Part shown: positions 27,538 through 36,470 of the stretch, piece by piece | How positions within the stretch are numbered: the first letter of the stretch is position 1 | Layout: every line of letters begins with the position of its first letter | Source: Deinococcus taeanensis | Lineage (GTDB): Bacteria > Deinococcota > Deinococci > Deinococcales > Deinococcaceae | Direction: 5' to 3' | DNA length: 64,000 nt | NCBI RefSeq assembly: GCF_020229735.1 | Contig: NZ_CP083458.1 | Location: forward strand, 62,001-126,000 | Translations under genes and position numbers: made by a program | Notes under the pieces: generated by a model | What the model saw: only the letters and a program-made list of their open reading frames with translations | What the model was told of the DNA's origin: nothing | The model's database searches: none

Positions 27538-28439
27538 TGGCACGACTGATTCCTATTTCCGAACTCGTCCGCGACCGCAATTACGACCTCGGTGACACGT
27601 ATAACGTGATCGGCCACCACGCCTACGGCCTCAACGGCGAACGGCTCGGCACGATCCGTGAAGCGCTCACCGACGAATCCGGCCGGATCCGGTACTTCAT
27701 CGTTGACGCCGGCGGCTGGTTCACTGCCAAGGAAGTCATGGTGCCCGTCGGGCTGGCGCGCATCGAGAATGACGGCGTGTACTTTGACTCCCTGACCCGC
27801 GATCAGGTCAAGGACATGTCCTCGTACACCGCCGATCAGACCTATGACTACGACGCCCAGGTGGCCGACGAGCGCGTGCTGCGCGGCGTGACCCACAGCG
27901 AACAGCAGGCCGGCACCACCGGTGAGTACAGGTACCGCGAGGATGACACGATGTTCCAGACGCCCCAGCGGCTGCAACTGCTCGAAGAGCGCCTGCAGGT
28001 GAACAAGGACCGCTATGTCGCCGGGCAGGTGCAGGTGGGCAAGCATGTCGAAACCCGCACCGAGAACGTGACCGTGCCCCTCGAGCGCGAGGAAATCGTG
28101 ATTGAGCGCCGCGCCGTGACCGAAGCGCAGCCCGTGTCCGGCACCGTCCGCCTCGGTGAGGATACGGAGACGATGACCGTGCACCTTGAAGCTGAGCGCG
28201 CCGACGTCAGCAAACAGGCCTTCGTCACTGAAGAGATTGAGGTGGGCAAGCGCACCATCACCGAGCAGCAGACTGTGACCGAAACGGTCGGCCGTGAAGT
28301 GCTGGACGTCCGCCAGAACGGCGACGTTCAGGTCGAGGGCGCCGACATGAACCGCACCGGCCTCATGAACGACCGCATGGAAACGACCGAGACGACCACC
28401 ACTGACGTTATCGACTCGCGCGACGGCGACCGCCGCTGA
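27538..28439 (+). CDS. PRC-barrel and DUF2382 domain protein
   Basis: 300 residues starting at ATG 27538 after AGGAGG; the open frame upstream lacks a ribosome site. Residues 20-105 form a PRC-barrel ([23 protein letters not shown]). Residues 140-275 carry DUF2382, built of repeated [21 protein letters not shown] strands. Proteins of this sort are abundant in Deinococcus and related bacteria and are often linked to stress, but their biochemical role is not known. A second DUF2382 gene follows 47 bases downstream. Confidence 0.85.
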
Positions 28440-28447
28440 GCGACCAC

Positions 28448-28475
28448 GTGGGGGGTCACGGAAGTGTTCCCCCAC
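28448..28475 (+). terminator. Hairpin between the two DUF2382 genes
   Basis: 7-bp arms GTGGGGG and CCCCCAC (28448-28454, 28469-28475) with a 14-base loop, just before ATG 28487. It may lower expression of the second gene, which has no visible ribosome site. Confidence 0.35.
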
Positions 28476-28486
28476 GGTCTGCTGCC

Positions 28487-28987
28487 ATGGACGACCCTAC
28501 CGAACAACAGCTGCTGCCTGAGCGCCGCGAGTCCGTCGGCATCCTGGAACTCCGGGAGGAGCGGGCCGTCGTCCAGACGATCCGTGAACTTACGGGTACC
28601 GTGCAGGTGCGCCGGGAGCGCCGCGTGTCTCAGGAGACGGTCACCGTCAATCTCGAGCGCGAGGTGCTCGTGATCACCGCCGCGCCCGGAGACGTCCGGG
28701 TGGAGGTGAACGGTGAGGCCCTCGAACCCGCCCAGGAGTATGAACTCCTCGTGTACGAGGAGCGCGCGCAGATCAGCGTGGTTCCCTACGTGAGCGAACG
28801 CGTTGAGGTGTTCAAGCAAACCCGGACGGAGGTGGTCTCGCAGGAGATCACCCTGGCCCGGGAGGTACTGGTGGTGGACCAGAAAGAGGGTGACGCCCTG
28901 GCCCAGACGCCAGTCACGCCAGAGCAGGTCGCGGGGCAATCTCAGGAGACACGCCCGAACGGCACGCGCGGCCCGGACCGGGAGTAG
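28487..28987 (+). CDS. DUF2382 domain protein
   Basis: 166 residues made almost entirely of a DUF2382 domain: alternating charged beta-strand repeats such as VQVRRERRVSQETVTVNLE and VFKQTRTEVVSQEITLARE. There is no PRC barrel, unlike its upstream neighbour. ATG 28487 lacks a Shine-Dalgarno and sits behind a hairpin. The C-terminal 25 residues are polar and probably disordered. It probably arose by partial duplication of its neighbour or an older family member. Confidence 0.8.
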   Translation: MDDPTEQQLLPERRESVGILELREERAVVQTIRELTGTVQVRRERRVSQETVTVNLEREVLVITAAPGDVRVEVNGEALEPAQEYELLVYEERAQISVVPYVSERVEVFKQTRTEVVSQEITLAREVLVVDQKEGDALAQTPVTPEQVAGQSQETRPNGTRGPDRE

Positions 28988-29081
28988 CCACCCACCCCGC
29001 AGCGTGACGCCCAGCGGCCGTTACAGTCAGCCCGGTAGTCCTGTTTTTCAGGCGCTGTCAGGCTGACGGTCTATTGGCTGG

Positions 29082-29110
29082 CGCAAGCGCGAAGGCTGCT
29101 CCCGCTTGCG
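29082..29110 (-). terminator. Hairpin after the EamA transporter gene
   Basis: Perfect 8-base arms CGCAAGCG and CGCTTGCG (29082-29089, 29103-29110) with a 13-base loop, 3 bases after the minus-strand stop and between convergent genes. Confidence 0.5.
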
Positions 29111-29113
29111 ACT

Positions 29114-30013
29114 TCACGGCGCTCGGGGCGCCGGCCGCTGCGCCAGCCCCGCACCACCGAGAATCAGCAGCCCCCCGACCACCTGCGCGCCACTGAGCAC
29201 CTCACCGAGCAGCACGGTGGCGAACAGTACCGCCCACAGCGGGTCCGTGCTGGCCAGAAGACTCACGCGCGCCGCGCCGATCCGCTGCACGGCGCCCGCC
29301 AGGGCCGGCAGGGCCACCAGCGTGGGAATCAGCATCATGGCGAGCACCAGTCCCCAGTGGGCGGGCGTGACCGGAACCCCCAGGTTGCCGCTCACGGTCC
29401 CCATGGCGGCGAACGTCGCGGCGCTCACGACAGCCACATGCGCCGTTACGTTCAGCGGGGCCGAGTCGGCGGCCAGGCGACCGCTGAGAAACAGGTACGC
29501 GCCGTACACGGCGCCGGACAGGCCGCCGAGCAACAGACCCAGCACGTCACGGTCTGCGGCGCCAGGCAGGCCGACCACCACGCCCAGGCCCAGCAGCGTG
29601 CACGCCAGCGCCCCGAGCTGCGCGCGGGCAGGGCGGGTGCCGCTCACCGCGCCGTACAGAATCACGAACGCCGGGGCCACATACACCAGCAGCGCGGCCG
29701 TACTGGCCGAGATGCGGGTCAGGGCCATGAAGTACGCGACGGTCGTGGCGGCGTACAGTCCGCCCAGCAGCAGAAGCGTAACCCGCTCCCGTAGCGGCAC
29801 GTGGAAGGCGCCCAGTGCCAGCAGCAGCGCGGCGGTCAGACCGAAGCGCCAGCTCAGCAGGGTGGGCGTGCTCAGTTGCAGGGTCAGTGCCAGTTTTCCC
29901 CACAGGCCCAGCGTGCCGGACGCCGCGGCCGACAGCAGCGCCAGACCCATGCCGGTCACTTCCCGGGAGTCGGGGCTGCGGGTGGTGGGGGTCAGGGTGG
30001 GGGCGCTGCGCAT
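29114..30013 (-). CDS. EamA-family (drug/metabolite) transporter
   Basis: 299 residues with ten predicted membrane helices in two EamA repeats of about 130 residues. The family exports metabolites such as amino acids; the substrate here is unknown. ATG 30013 was chosen because TACCCT lies exactly 6 bases upstream with AAGACA 18 bases further, a leaderless promoter; the open frame continues upstream but would include a low-complexity Arg-rich stretch. It is divergent from a PAS-AraC regulator, which is the obvious candidate controller. Confidence 0.85.
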   Translation of the reverse strand: MRSAPTLTPTTRSPDSREVTGMGLALLSAAASGTLGLWGKLALTLQLSTPTLLSWRFGLTAALLLALGAFHVPLRERVTLLLLGGLYAATTVAYFMALTRISASTAALLVYVAPAFVILYGAVSGTRPARAQLGALACTLLGLGVVVGLPGAADRDVLGLLLGGLSGAVYGAYLFLSGRLAADSAPLNVTAHVAVVSAATFAAMGTVSGNLGVPVTPAHWGLVLAMMLIPTLVALPALAGAVQRIGAARVSLLASTDPLWAVLFATVLLGEVLSGAQVVGGLLILGGAGLAQRPAPRAP

Positions 30014-30019
30014 GCCTTC

Positions 30020-30049
30020 AGGGTAGAGAGCAGGGCGGGCCGCTGTCTT
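30020..30049 (-). promoter_or_regulatory. Leaderless promoter of the EamA gene
   Basis: On the minus strand AAGACA (30049-30044), an 18-base spacer and TACCCT (30025-30020), then 6 bases to ATG 30013. Confidence 0.55.
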
Positions 30050-30095
30050 GAGTGAACGGCGCGCCCGGCGTGCGGAGTTTCGCATAATAGGCGGC

Positions 30096-30884
30096 ATGGT
30101 ACGCCGCGGCGCCCCCCCCACCGGTACCACCGACCCGCGTGCCTGGCTGCACCCCACCCCAGATGGCCGCTGGCCGGTAGAGACGCTGCTTGATGACGTG
30201 CCCGGTCTGGTGTTCTACGTGAAAGACACCCAGGGCCGGTACGTGAGCGTGAATGACACGTTGCGGCAACGGTGCGGGGCGCAGCATAAGGCGGAAGTGC
30301 TGGGCCGCACCGCGGCGGAAGTTTTTGCAGGGGAGGCGGGACGGCGGTTCCGGGAACAGGACGAGCGGACGCTGCGCGAGGGCCGGGAACTGAGGGACGT
30401 GCTGGAACTGTACGTCGGGCCGCGCGGCGAACCCATCTGGTGCCTGACGCACAAACTGCCGGTGTTTGGCGCGGACGGCGCGGTGGTCGGCGTGGCGGGC
30501 GTGTCACGTGACGTGCCGCCCCTCAGCGAAGGCCGCGAGGGGTACGCGCGGGTCGCTGACGCACTGGCGTTTATGCAGACGCATTTCGCGCAGCCACTTC
30601 AGGTGCAGGCGCTGGCCGCGCAGGCAGGCCTGTCCGCAGACAGTTTCGAACGGCTGGTGCGCCGTGTGTGCCACGTCTCCCCCAAGCAGTTTCTGCTGCG
30701 GGTCCGCCTGGACGCCGCCGTCCGTCTGCTGCGTGACACGGACGCTTCCGTCGCGCAGGTGGCGCACGAGTGCGGGTACAGTGATCACAGTGCCTTCAGC
30801 CGAAAATTCCGTGAGGTGACCGGCCTGACCCCGCAGACCTACCGCCGCCGGGTCCGTGCCGGGACCGCAGTCCCCCGGGCGTAA
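30096..30884 (+). CDS. AraC-family regulator with PAS sensor domain
   Basis: 262 residues. Residues 25-135 form a PAS domain (VPGLVFYVKDTQGRYVSVND) and residues 155-255 an AraC DNA-binding domain with two helix-turn-helix units (VQALAAQAGLSADSFERL and VAQVAHECGYSDHSAFSRKF). ATG 30096 follows CATAAT by 7 bases, a near-leaderless arrangement. The PAS domain could sense a small ligand or redox state. Its divergent neighbour, an EamA exporter, is the likely target. Confidence 0.88.
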   Translation: MVRRGAPPTGTTDPRAWLHPTPDGRWPVETLLDDVPGLVFYVKDTQGRYVSVNDTLRQRCGAQHKAEVLGRTAAEVFAGEAGRRFREQDERTLREGRELRDVLELYVGPRGEPIWCLTHKLPVFGADGAVVGVAGVSRDVPPLSEGREGYARVADALAFMQTHFAQPLQVQALAAQAGLSADSFERLVRRVCHVSPKQFLLRVRLDAAVRLLRDTDASVAQVAHECGYSDHSAFSRKFREVTGLTPQTYRRRVRAGTAVPRA

Positions 30885-30933
30885 CGCCGCGCCCCCGCCG
30901 GTACCCCCGGTCAAGAGCAGGCGGCGACCAGGG

Positions 30934-31701
30934 TCAGCGGCAGCGGATATCCTGCCCGAAGTACGTGCCGCTGAGTTTGGCGTAGGTGCCGTCACCGAGC
31001 AGGCGGGCCAGTGACCCGTTCACGGCGCTGAGCAGGCCGCTGTTGCCTTTCTGCACGGCCATGCCGATCCGCTCGGGGAAGATCACGTCCCCCAGTTGCA
31101 GTTTGCCGGGCAGGGTGCGGGCCACGTCGATGGCGTTGAACCGGTCGAGCACTATGGCGTCTGCGCGGCGGTTGAACACGGCGGTCAGCTGATCGCTGGT
31201 GGTGGGCAGCGTCCGGATGCCTTTCAGGCCGGGGAGGCGCTGCGCGTACTGCAGGTACGAAGTGTTCACGCCCAGGGACACGACCTTGCCGTTCAGGTCG
31301 GCTGTGGTGCGGGGTCCGCCGGGCAGCGTCACGAGCACGCCGCCACTGCAGTAGTGAGGGGCACTGAAATCCACAGCTTTCAGGCGTTCGGGGGTGATGC
31401 CGTGACTGGCAATCACCAGGTCGTACTTGTTTTGGGCCAGGCCGATAAGCAGGCTGTCAAAGACGATGGTGCTCCACTGCGCTTTGACACCCAGCTGTCT
31501 GGCGATGGCGTTGCCCAGGTCCACCTCGAAGCCGGTGAGGGTTTTGCCCTGGTAGTAGTTGAACGGGCGGTAGTTGCCTTCGGTGGCGAGGCGGAGCATC
31601 CCGGACTGCCGGATCTCGGCCAGTGTGCGGGCGCTGGCCGGCGCGGCGGCGAGGGTGGCGAGCAGCAGCAGGGTCCAGCGGCGAAGCGGCGTTCCGTTCA
31701 T
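30934..31701 (-). CDS. Family 3 (amino-acid type) ABC substrate-binding protein
   Basis: 255 residues with a signal peptide to about residue 24 (ASA) and the SBP family 3 core: LRLATEGNYRPFNYYQ, GFEVDLGNAIARQLG and GLAQNKYDLVIASHGITPER. Near the C-terminus YFGQDIRCR has a Cys, possibly paired with the Cys in PHYCSGG. GGAGG precedes the ATG. It is the last gene of the frl-like operon, 28 bases after frlD. No permease or ATPase lies nearby, so it must use components encoded elsewhere. A fructosyl-amino acid is a plausible ligand from context. Confidence 0.85.
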   Translation of the reverse strand: MNGTPLRRWTLLLLATLAAAPASARTLAEIRQSGMLRLATEGNYRPFNYYQGKTLTGFEVDLGNAIARQLGVKAQWSTIVFDSLLIGLAQNKYDLVIASHGITPERLKAVDFSAPHYCSGGVLVTLPGGPRTTADLNGKVVSLGVNTSYLQYAQRLPGLKGIRTLPTTSDQLTAVFNRRADAIVLDRFNAIDVARTLPGKLQLGDVIFPERIGMAVQKGNSGLLSAVNGSLARLLGDGTYAKLSGTYFGQDIRCR

Positions 31702-31729
31702 GGGGCCTCCGGGGTGGGGCGTGCAGGGG

Positions 31730-32542
31730 TCAGGGGGTGAGGGGCGCGCCGTGCCCGAAAGCGCCGGGTGTGGCGCAGTTGCGCGCGGCTTCCTGCGCGC
31801 CCCGCAGCAGCGCGCCGGGCAGGTCGGGCGTGTCGGTCCAGTGGTGCAGGAACGCGGCGATAAAGGCGTCTCCGGCGCCGAGCGTGTCGGAGACCTGGGC
31901 GGGCGCCGCCGGCTGGTGGCAGACGTCCGGCCCGCGGACGGCCAGGGCGCCCTCGGCGCCTCGGGTGACCACCACCACGCCGGTGCCCAGCGCGCTCAGG
32001 TGGCGTGCCGCGGCGACGCAGTCTTCGGGACTCCGGGCTGCGCCCGACAGGAACGCCACATCCAGCAGCGGCGCCGTGGCGCTCAGGGTGTGGGGCGTCC
32101 ACGCGGTCGAGTAGTCGTACGACAGGAGGCGCGCGGCGGCCCGGATGCGGGGCAGGTGGTCGTCCAGGCCGCTGTACACGCTGGTGTGCACCGTGTGGTG
32201 CGTGCCGATGAACCTGTCGTCGTCCGGTGTGAAGGTCCACTGGCGGGACACGCCGACGTCATCACCGTCAAACACGCGGTCGGTGCCGTGATGCCGGACG
32301 CGGGACCATGAGGTCGTTCCGGGGACGGTGCGGGCGCGGCTGATGTTCACGCCTTCACGCCGCAGGGCGTTCAGGATCAGCTGGCCGCGTCCGTCGTTGC
32401 CCAGCACGCCGAGATAACTGCTGGGCCGGCCCAGGCGGGCGGCGAGCACCGCGACGTTCACGGTGTTTCCGCCGGGGTACATCACGCCCTGATCGACGTA
32501 CAGGTCGGTGGTGTTGTCGCCCAGTCCGAGAAGGGCGCGCAT
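31730..32542 (-). CDS. frlD: Fructoselysine 6-kinase-like PfkB sugar kinase
   Basis: A 270-residue PfkB-family kinase. The start LLGLGDNTTDLYVDQG and the GGNTVNVAVLAARLG segment match FrlD, and DTLGAGDAFIAAF is the PfkB catalytic and anion-hole motif. FrlD phosphorylates fructoselysine or a related Amadori compound at C6. ATG 32542 begins 1 base after the frlB stop. Pairing with frlB and a GntR regulator makes this role much more likely than a general sugar kinase. Confidence 0.85.
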   Translation of the reverse strand: MRALLGLGDNTTDLYVDQGVMYPGGNTVNVAVLAARLGRPSSYLGVLGNDGRGQLILNALRREGVNISRARTVPGTTSWSRVRHHGTDRVFDGDDVGVSRQWTFTPDDDRFIGTHHTVHTSVYSGLDDHLPRIRAAARLLSYDYSTAWTPHTLSATAPLLDVAFLSGAARSPEDCVAAARHLSALGTGVVVVTRGAEGALAVRGPDVCHQPAAPAQVSDTLGAGDAFIAAFLHHWTDTPDLPGALLRGAQEAARNCATPGAFGHGAPLTP

Positions 32543-32543
32543 G

Positions 32544-33587
32544 TCAGTACTCGGTGACCCACATGTAGCGGCGGGTGTCGAGGTGATGGCCGTGCAGTTC
32601 GGCGAGGTGTTCCGCAAAGCGGTTCAGGGCGGCCTGCAGCACAAACGGACCGACGATAGGGCGGATTTCGGGTGCGACGCCCGTCATGGGGTAGTCGCGG
32701 GTGTCGTATACCATCACGCGGTCGGTGTAGCGGCGGCAGAACGCTTCGGCGCGCTCGGCCAGGGGGCGGCTGGGGTCCTCGCCGAGCAGCAGCATGACGG
32801 GCGTCCGGGCGTCGAGAATTTCAAAGGGGCCGTGGAACCACTCGGCGGCTTCGAAGGGCACGCTGTGCAGCCACTGCATCTCCATGAGCATGCACACGCC
32901 GAACACGTAGGCGGTGGCGAACATCGGCCCGCCGGCAATGTGGTACAGGATGTGATCGTGCTGGTAGGTGCGGGCGTCTGCGCGGGCGCGGTCGTCGTTC
33001 AGCCGGGCACTCTCCACAAGCACGCCGGGCAGGGCGTCCAGGGAGCGCAGCAGGGCCGCCTGGTGGGGCCAGCCGTCGCGGGCGTGCATCATGCCGCCGA
33101 TCAATGCCTGCAGCACGATAAAGAGGCCGGTGTGGGCCTGCTCGGTGTCCCCGAGGTACAGGGCCTGCTGTGCGGCGCGGGCCAGGGGCGCATCGGGGGT
33201 ACTGGTGACGGCCAGCGTGCGGCAGGGCGCGCCGCGCAGGCGCTCGGCGGCCTGCACGGTCTCCTGCGTGGTTCCGGATTTGGAGCCCAGGATGACCAGC
33301 GTGCGGTCGTCGAGGCGGGGCTGCTGGGTCATGAGCTCGGCGGGGAAGTACCGGCGGACCTGAAAGCTGCTGTGTGTCTGCTCCAGCCAGTACTCCAGGG
33401 TGAGCATGACGCGGTTGGGGGCGCCGCAGCCGACCAGGTAGATCCGGTCGAACTGCCCGGCGAGTTCGCGCCCAAGCCGGTCGGCTTCGTCTTTGGTGCG
33501 CAGGGCGGCCTGCAGGCCGCCGGTGATGTGCTCAGGGGTGATGGGGCTCGCGGTGACGGCGGGCCGTTCGGTCTGACTGGTGGTCAT
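32544..33587 (-). CDS. frlB: Fructosamine-6-phosphate deglycase-like SIS protein
   Basis: 347 residues with two SIS folds. Segments IYLVGCGAPNRVML and ILGSKSGTTQETVQAAERL form the sugar-phosphate site, and FEAAEWFHGPFEILDARTP and HHLDTRRYMW are close to FrlB of enteric bacteria. FrlB splits a fructosamine 6-phosphate into glucose 6-phosphate and a free amino acid. ATG 33587 follows AGGAG, and a GntR-type operator lies 19 bases upstream. A GlmS-related isomerase is the alternative, but the frlD neighbour argues for FrlB. Confidence 0.87.
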   Translation of the reverse strand: MTTSQTERPAVTASPITPEHITGGLQAALRTKDEADRLGRELAGQFDRIYLVGCGAPNRVMLTLEYWLEQTHSSFQVRRYFPAELMTQQPRLDDRTLVILGSKSGTTQETVQAAERLRGAPCRTLAVTSTPDAPLARAAQQALYLGDTEQAHTGLFIVLQALIGGMMHARDGWPHQAALLRSLDALPGVLVESARLNDDRARADARTYQHDHILYHIAGGPMFATAYVFGVCMLMEMQWLHSVPFEAAEWFHGPFEILDARTPVMLLLGEDPSRPLAERAEAFCRRYTDRVMVYDTRDYPMTGVAPEIRPIVGPFVLQAALNRFAEHLAELHGHHLDTRRYMWVTEY

Positions 33588-33605
33588 GCTGGTCTCCTGC
33601 TGGAT

Positions 33606-33621
33606 CTTGGTATAGACCAAG
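33606..33621. promoter_or_regulatory. GntR/HutC-type operator before frlB
   Basis: CTTGGT-ATAG-ACCAAG, perfect 6-base arms with a 4-base centre. It resembles the TGGTNTAGACCA sites bound by HutC-subfamily regulators such as NagR and DasR. It lies between the gntR stop and the frlB start, downstream of a minus-strand TTGACT (33648-33643). Confidence 0.75.
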
Positions 33622-33658
33622 AGTGCGCGCCGCATGCCTGGAAGTCAAGCCCACTCCC

Positions 33659-34426
33659 TCAGCCCCGCCCGCCCTCGCCGATCCGGAACACCACGAACTG
33701 CGGGTGATTGGCCGACTTCAGGTACTCGAACGGCACCCCCGCCGGGTCACGCACCAGCGTCCGGTACAGCAGCACACTCTGGTCCGCGCCCAGATTCAGC
33801 GCCCGTCCCTCCGCCACCGTCGCCGGCGCCACGCTGATCACACTCTCACCCACCCCCGCCTCAATCCCGTACCGCTCACGCAGCACCCGGTACAGCGACT
33901 GGTTGCCCATCAGGTCCTCCGCCGCCAGCCCCGGCACCCGCGCGTGCGGCAGGTAACTCGTCTCCAGGCAGAACGGCACCTCATTCACGAGCCGCAGGCG
34001 CCGCAGCATCACCACCGCGCTGCCCACCGGCACCCCCAGGCGTTCACTCACCTGACTGGGCGCCGCCGTCACCTGAAACTCCAGCAGCCGCCCGCCCGCC
34101 TGCCCGCCCTCGGCCGTCACCATCTGCGTGATGCTGTGCAGCTGCGGGTCGTTCAGCAGCCGGTTCACCTTCGGCGCACTGACCCGCGTGCCCGCCGTAC
34201 TGTCGCGCTCCAGCAGCCCCATGCGCACCAGGTTGTCCATGGCGCGGCGCACCGTCATGCGGCTCACGCCCAGCTGCTCAGCCAGCTCCCGCTCCGAGGG
34301 CACCTTATCGCCCGGCGCGTACTCGGTGCCCTCAATCATCTCCTGCAGCGCCTGCTGCACCTGCAGGTACCGCGGAAAGGCCAGCGGGGCACGCACGTCA
34401 CCAGATCTCGTCATTCCGGTCAGCAT
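33659..34426 (-). CDS. GntR/HutC-family repressor of the frl-like operon
   Basis: 255 residues from ATG 34426, which follows GGAAGG; ATG 34414 is an alternative. Residues 12-80 form the winged-helix GntR domain (PSERELAEQLGVSRMTVRRA) and residues 95-250 the UTRA ligand domain of the HutC subfamily. It is upstream of frlB on the same strand, and a matching operator lies between them. The ligand is probably a sugar-phosphate intermediate of the pathway, as for FrlR, but this is inference. TACCAT at 34450-34445 is a likely -10. Confidence 0.9.
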   Translation of the reverse strand: MLTGMTRSGDVRAPLAFPRYLQVQQALQEMIEGTEYAPGDKVPSERELAEQLGVSRMTVRRAMDNLVRMGLLERDSTAGTRVSAPKVNRLLNDPQLHSITQMVTAEGGQAGGRLLEFQVTAAPSQVSERLGVPVGSAVVMLRRLRLVNEVPFCLETSYLPHARVPGLAAEDLMGNQSLYRVLRERYGIEAGVGESVISVAPATVAEGRALNLGADQSVLLYRTLVRDPAGVPFEYLKSANHPQFVVFRIGEGGRG

Positions 34427-34523
34427 GCCGCCTTCCCCGCCCGAATGGTAGCGGGCCCGTCCCCCCGCATGCCCTTCAGGAAGCTGTGTGGTGCGCCTCA
34501 CCTGACCTGCTCAGCAGCAGACA

Positions 34524-35224
34524 ATGACCGTCCACCCCGCCGCCCAGGGCGTCCGCGCCCCTCCCTGGCCCGAGAACGCCCCCCTCTACAAGGCGGACTC
34601 AGATCCTTGCACGACAGCAACGGCGACGGCATCGGCGACCTACTGGGCCTGCGTGCTTGCCAGACCTGCGTGATCCCTTGTGGCTGCAACCCCTCTACTC
34701 CTCCCCACGGCCAGATAACGGGTACAACCTCACGAACTCCTGCGCCGGCGGCCCCGCCCTGGGCACCCTCGACGAATTCCGCGCCCTGATCGGCGGCGCT
34801 GTGCACCTCAGTGAGCGGGTCCGGCTGGACCTTGCCCTGAACCCCACCAGCGACCCGCACCCCTGGTTTCAGTCCGCCCGTGCCGACCCGCACCCCCTGC
34901 ACCTCCAGCGCAGCCCGGTCACTGGACCCGGGCCGGGCGGGCCAGCACGTCCGACTGTCCCCCTTCCGCCCTGTTCGTGACCCACCTGAACAGAGCCCAG
35001 CTGCCCGTTCAGGTCGAACTGCGCAAAGAGGCGCACTTCTGGTTGTGTGAGGGCGTGCCCGGCTTCCACCTGGACGCCCTACCGTCTCTGATTCCGGGCC
35101 GCGCCGGCATCGCCATCTCGGAGAGCCGCACGCCCGAAGCGCCGTGTCCCTCCCTGAACACCCCCGCACCTTCACACTGAACCCCTACGGCCCGCGGTGG
35201 CTGCGCACCCAGGAGAACGAATGA
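34524..35224 (+). pseudogene. Decayed GH13 alpha-glucosidase / trehalose-synthase-like gene
   Basis: Scattered GH13 blocks occur in order but in different frames: SNGDGIGDLLGL, LWLQPLYSSPRPDNGYNL, LGTLDEFRALI, RLDLALNPTSDPHPWFQ, WLCEGVPGFHLDAL and the C-terminal TFTLNPYGPRWLR. Intact relatives are about 530 residues or more; only about 700 bases remain here, so large internal deletions have happened as well as frameshifts. The catalytic domain is destroyed. Its final TGA overlaps the ATG of the next (also broken) gene, preserving the original operon arrangement. Confidence 0.85.
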
Positions 35225-36086
35225 CACTGCCCTACCCCGCTGCTCCCACCGTCGGCCTTCACCCGTCTCACGAGCAGTTCCGGCCCAGCGACCTGCTGCG
35301 CCTCGTGCAGCTTGCCCACGCCGCCGGTTTCCAGGCCGGCATGTGCTCCGACCATTTTCTCCTCCGGACCCGCACCCAGGGTCAGTCGGGCTTCGCATGG
35401 GCGTGGCTGGGCGGCGCCCTGCAGGCCACCCCCCTGGATGGACCTTCGGCGCGGTCAGCGCCCCCGGCCAGCGCTACCACCCCGCCATCCTCGCCGAGCT
35501 GTTTCCGGTCTGCCTGTGGTGCGCGCCCGGGGCAGAACCTCAACGAGCACATCACCGGCACCCGCTGGCCCCTCAAAGCGCAGCGTGACGCCCGCCTGCG
35601 TGAATGCGTGGACATCATGCGGGCGCTGGGGCGCGGTGAAACGGTCACGTATCACGGCGAGCACGTCACCGTGGAAGACGCCCGTCTGTACACCCGGCCT
35701 CCCCGGTCCCCGCAGGTGTTCGGCGCGGCCCTCAGCGTCGACACAGCCCGCTGGGTGGGGAGCTGGGCGGACGGTCTGATCACTGTGGCCGCTCCACCCG
35801 AACAGCTCCGGCCCATCATTGACGCCTTCCGGGAGGGGGGCGGGGAAGGCAAGCCCATGCTGTTGCAGGTCCACGTGGCCTCCGCCCCCCGTGAGGAGGA
35901 CGCCCGCGCCGCCGCCCATGAACAGTGGCGGGCCAACACCTTCGGGCACCTCATCCAGTCCGAAGTCCGCACGCCCGAGGAGGACGAGGCGCTAGGCTTC
36001 GAGCGTCTGTACCTGCACGAGGCCGGGGTGACCAGGAGCGCTTCATTGACGCGTTCGGGCAGCACGTCCTCCCGCAGCTCCGCTGA
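35221..36086 (+). pseudogene. Decayed luciferase-like flavin oxidoreductase (LLM class)
   Basis: The frame starts well (HPSHEQFRPSDLLRLVQLAH, CSDHF, GQSGFAWAWLGGALQAT), moves to another frame for FGAVSAPGQRYHPAILAELF near 35435-35510, returns for LNEHITGTRWPLKAQRDARL through RLYLHEAG, and shifts again near 36030, after which DQERFIDAFGQHVLPQLR ends at 36084-36086. At least three frameshifts and a short deletion are needed. The intact family is found next to GH13 trehalose/glucosidase genes, matching its decayed neighbour. The coenzyme is unlikely to be F420 in this kind of organism. Confidence 0.87.
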
Positions 36087-36146
36087 GCGCGCCACACGGG
36101 CGGCCGGGGACGGGACAGCTTCACCTCCCCGGCGCACTTCAGGCCA

Positions 36147-36470
36147 TCAGCGTGTGGAGGCCGACCTGCCGCCTGTCACGCTGAGCCCATTGCCGGAATG
36201 TGCGCTGTGCCTGTCCGTGCCGCCCTCGTCCCTTCTGGGCCGGCGGTTCCACTCGTAGTGGTCAGGCGTGCCGTGCCGGAGGCCCATGCTGTCCTCCTGG
36301 CCGTGAAGGTCCTGACGCCTGGACGCATCGTCGGCGCGGCCGCGGCCCCAGTCGTCCATTCCTCCCCGGTCCTGACGGTCATTCAAGCGCGTTTCGCGCT
36401 CCCCACGCTCGTCCAAGCGGTGGTCGTCGGTCATGCGGTCATTCATACGGTCAAGGCGGTCACGGGTCAT
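36147..36470 (-). CDS. Disordered charged hypothetical protein
   Basis: 107 residues from ATG 36470, preceded by GGGAGGAA. Composition is extreme: Arg, Asp, Gly, Met and His dominate, with imperfect repeats such as DRLDRMNDRM, DRLDE-like units and RLNDRQDRGG. No hydrophobic core, signal or membrane helix. It should be intrinsically disordered, like many small hydrophilic stress or desiccation proteins, but no family was recognised. A minus-strand TTGTCA at 36600-36595 could be its -35. Confidence 0.65.
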   Translation of the reverse strand: MTRDRLDRMNDRMTDDHRLDERGERETRLNDRQDRGGMDDWGRGRADDASRRQDLHGQEDSMGLRHGTPDHYEWNRRPRRDEGGTDRHSAHSGNGLSVTGGRSASTR

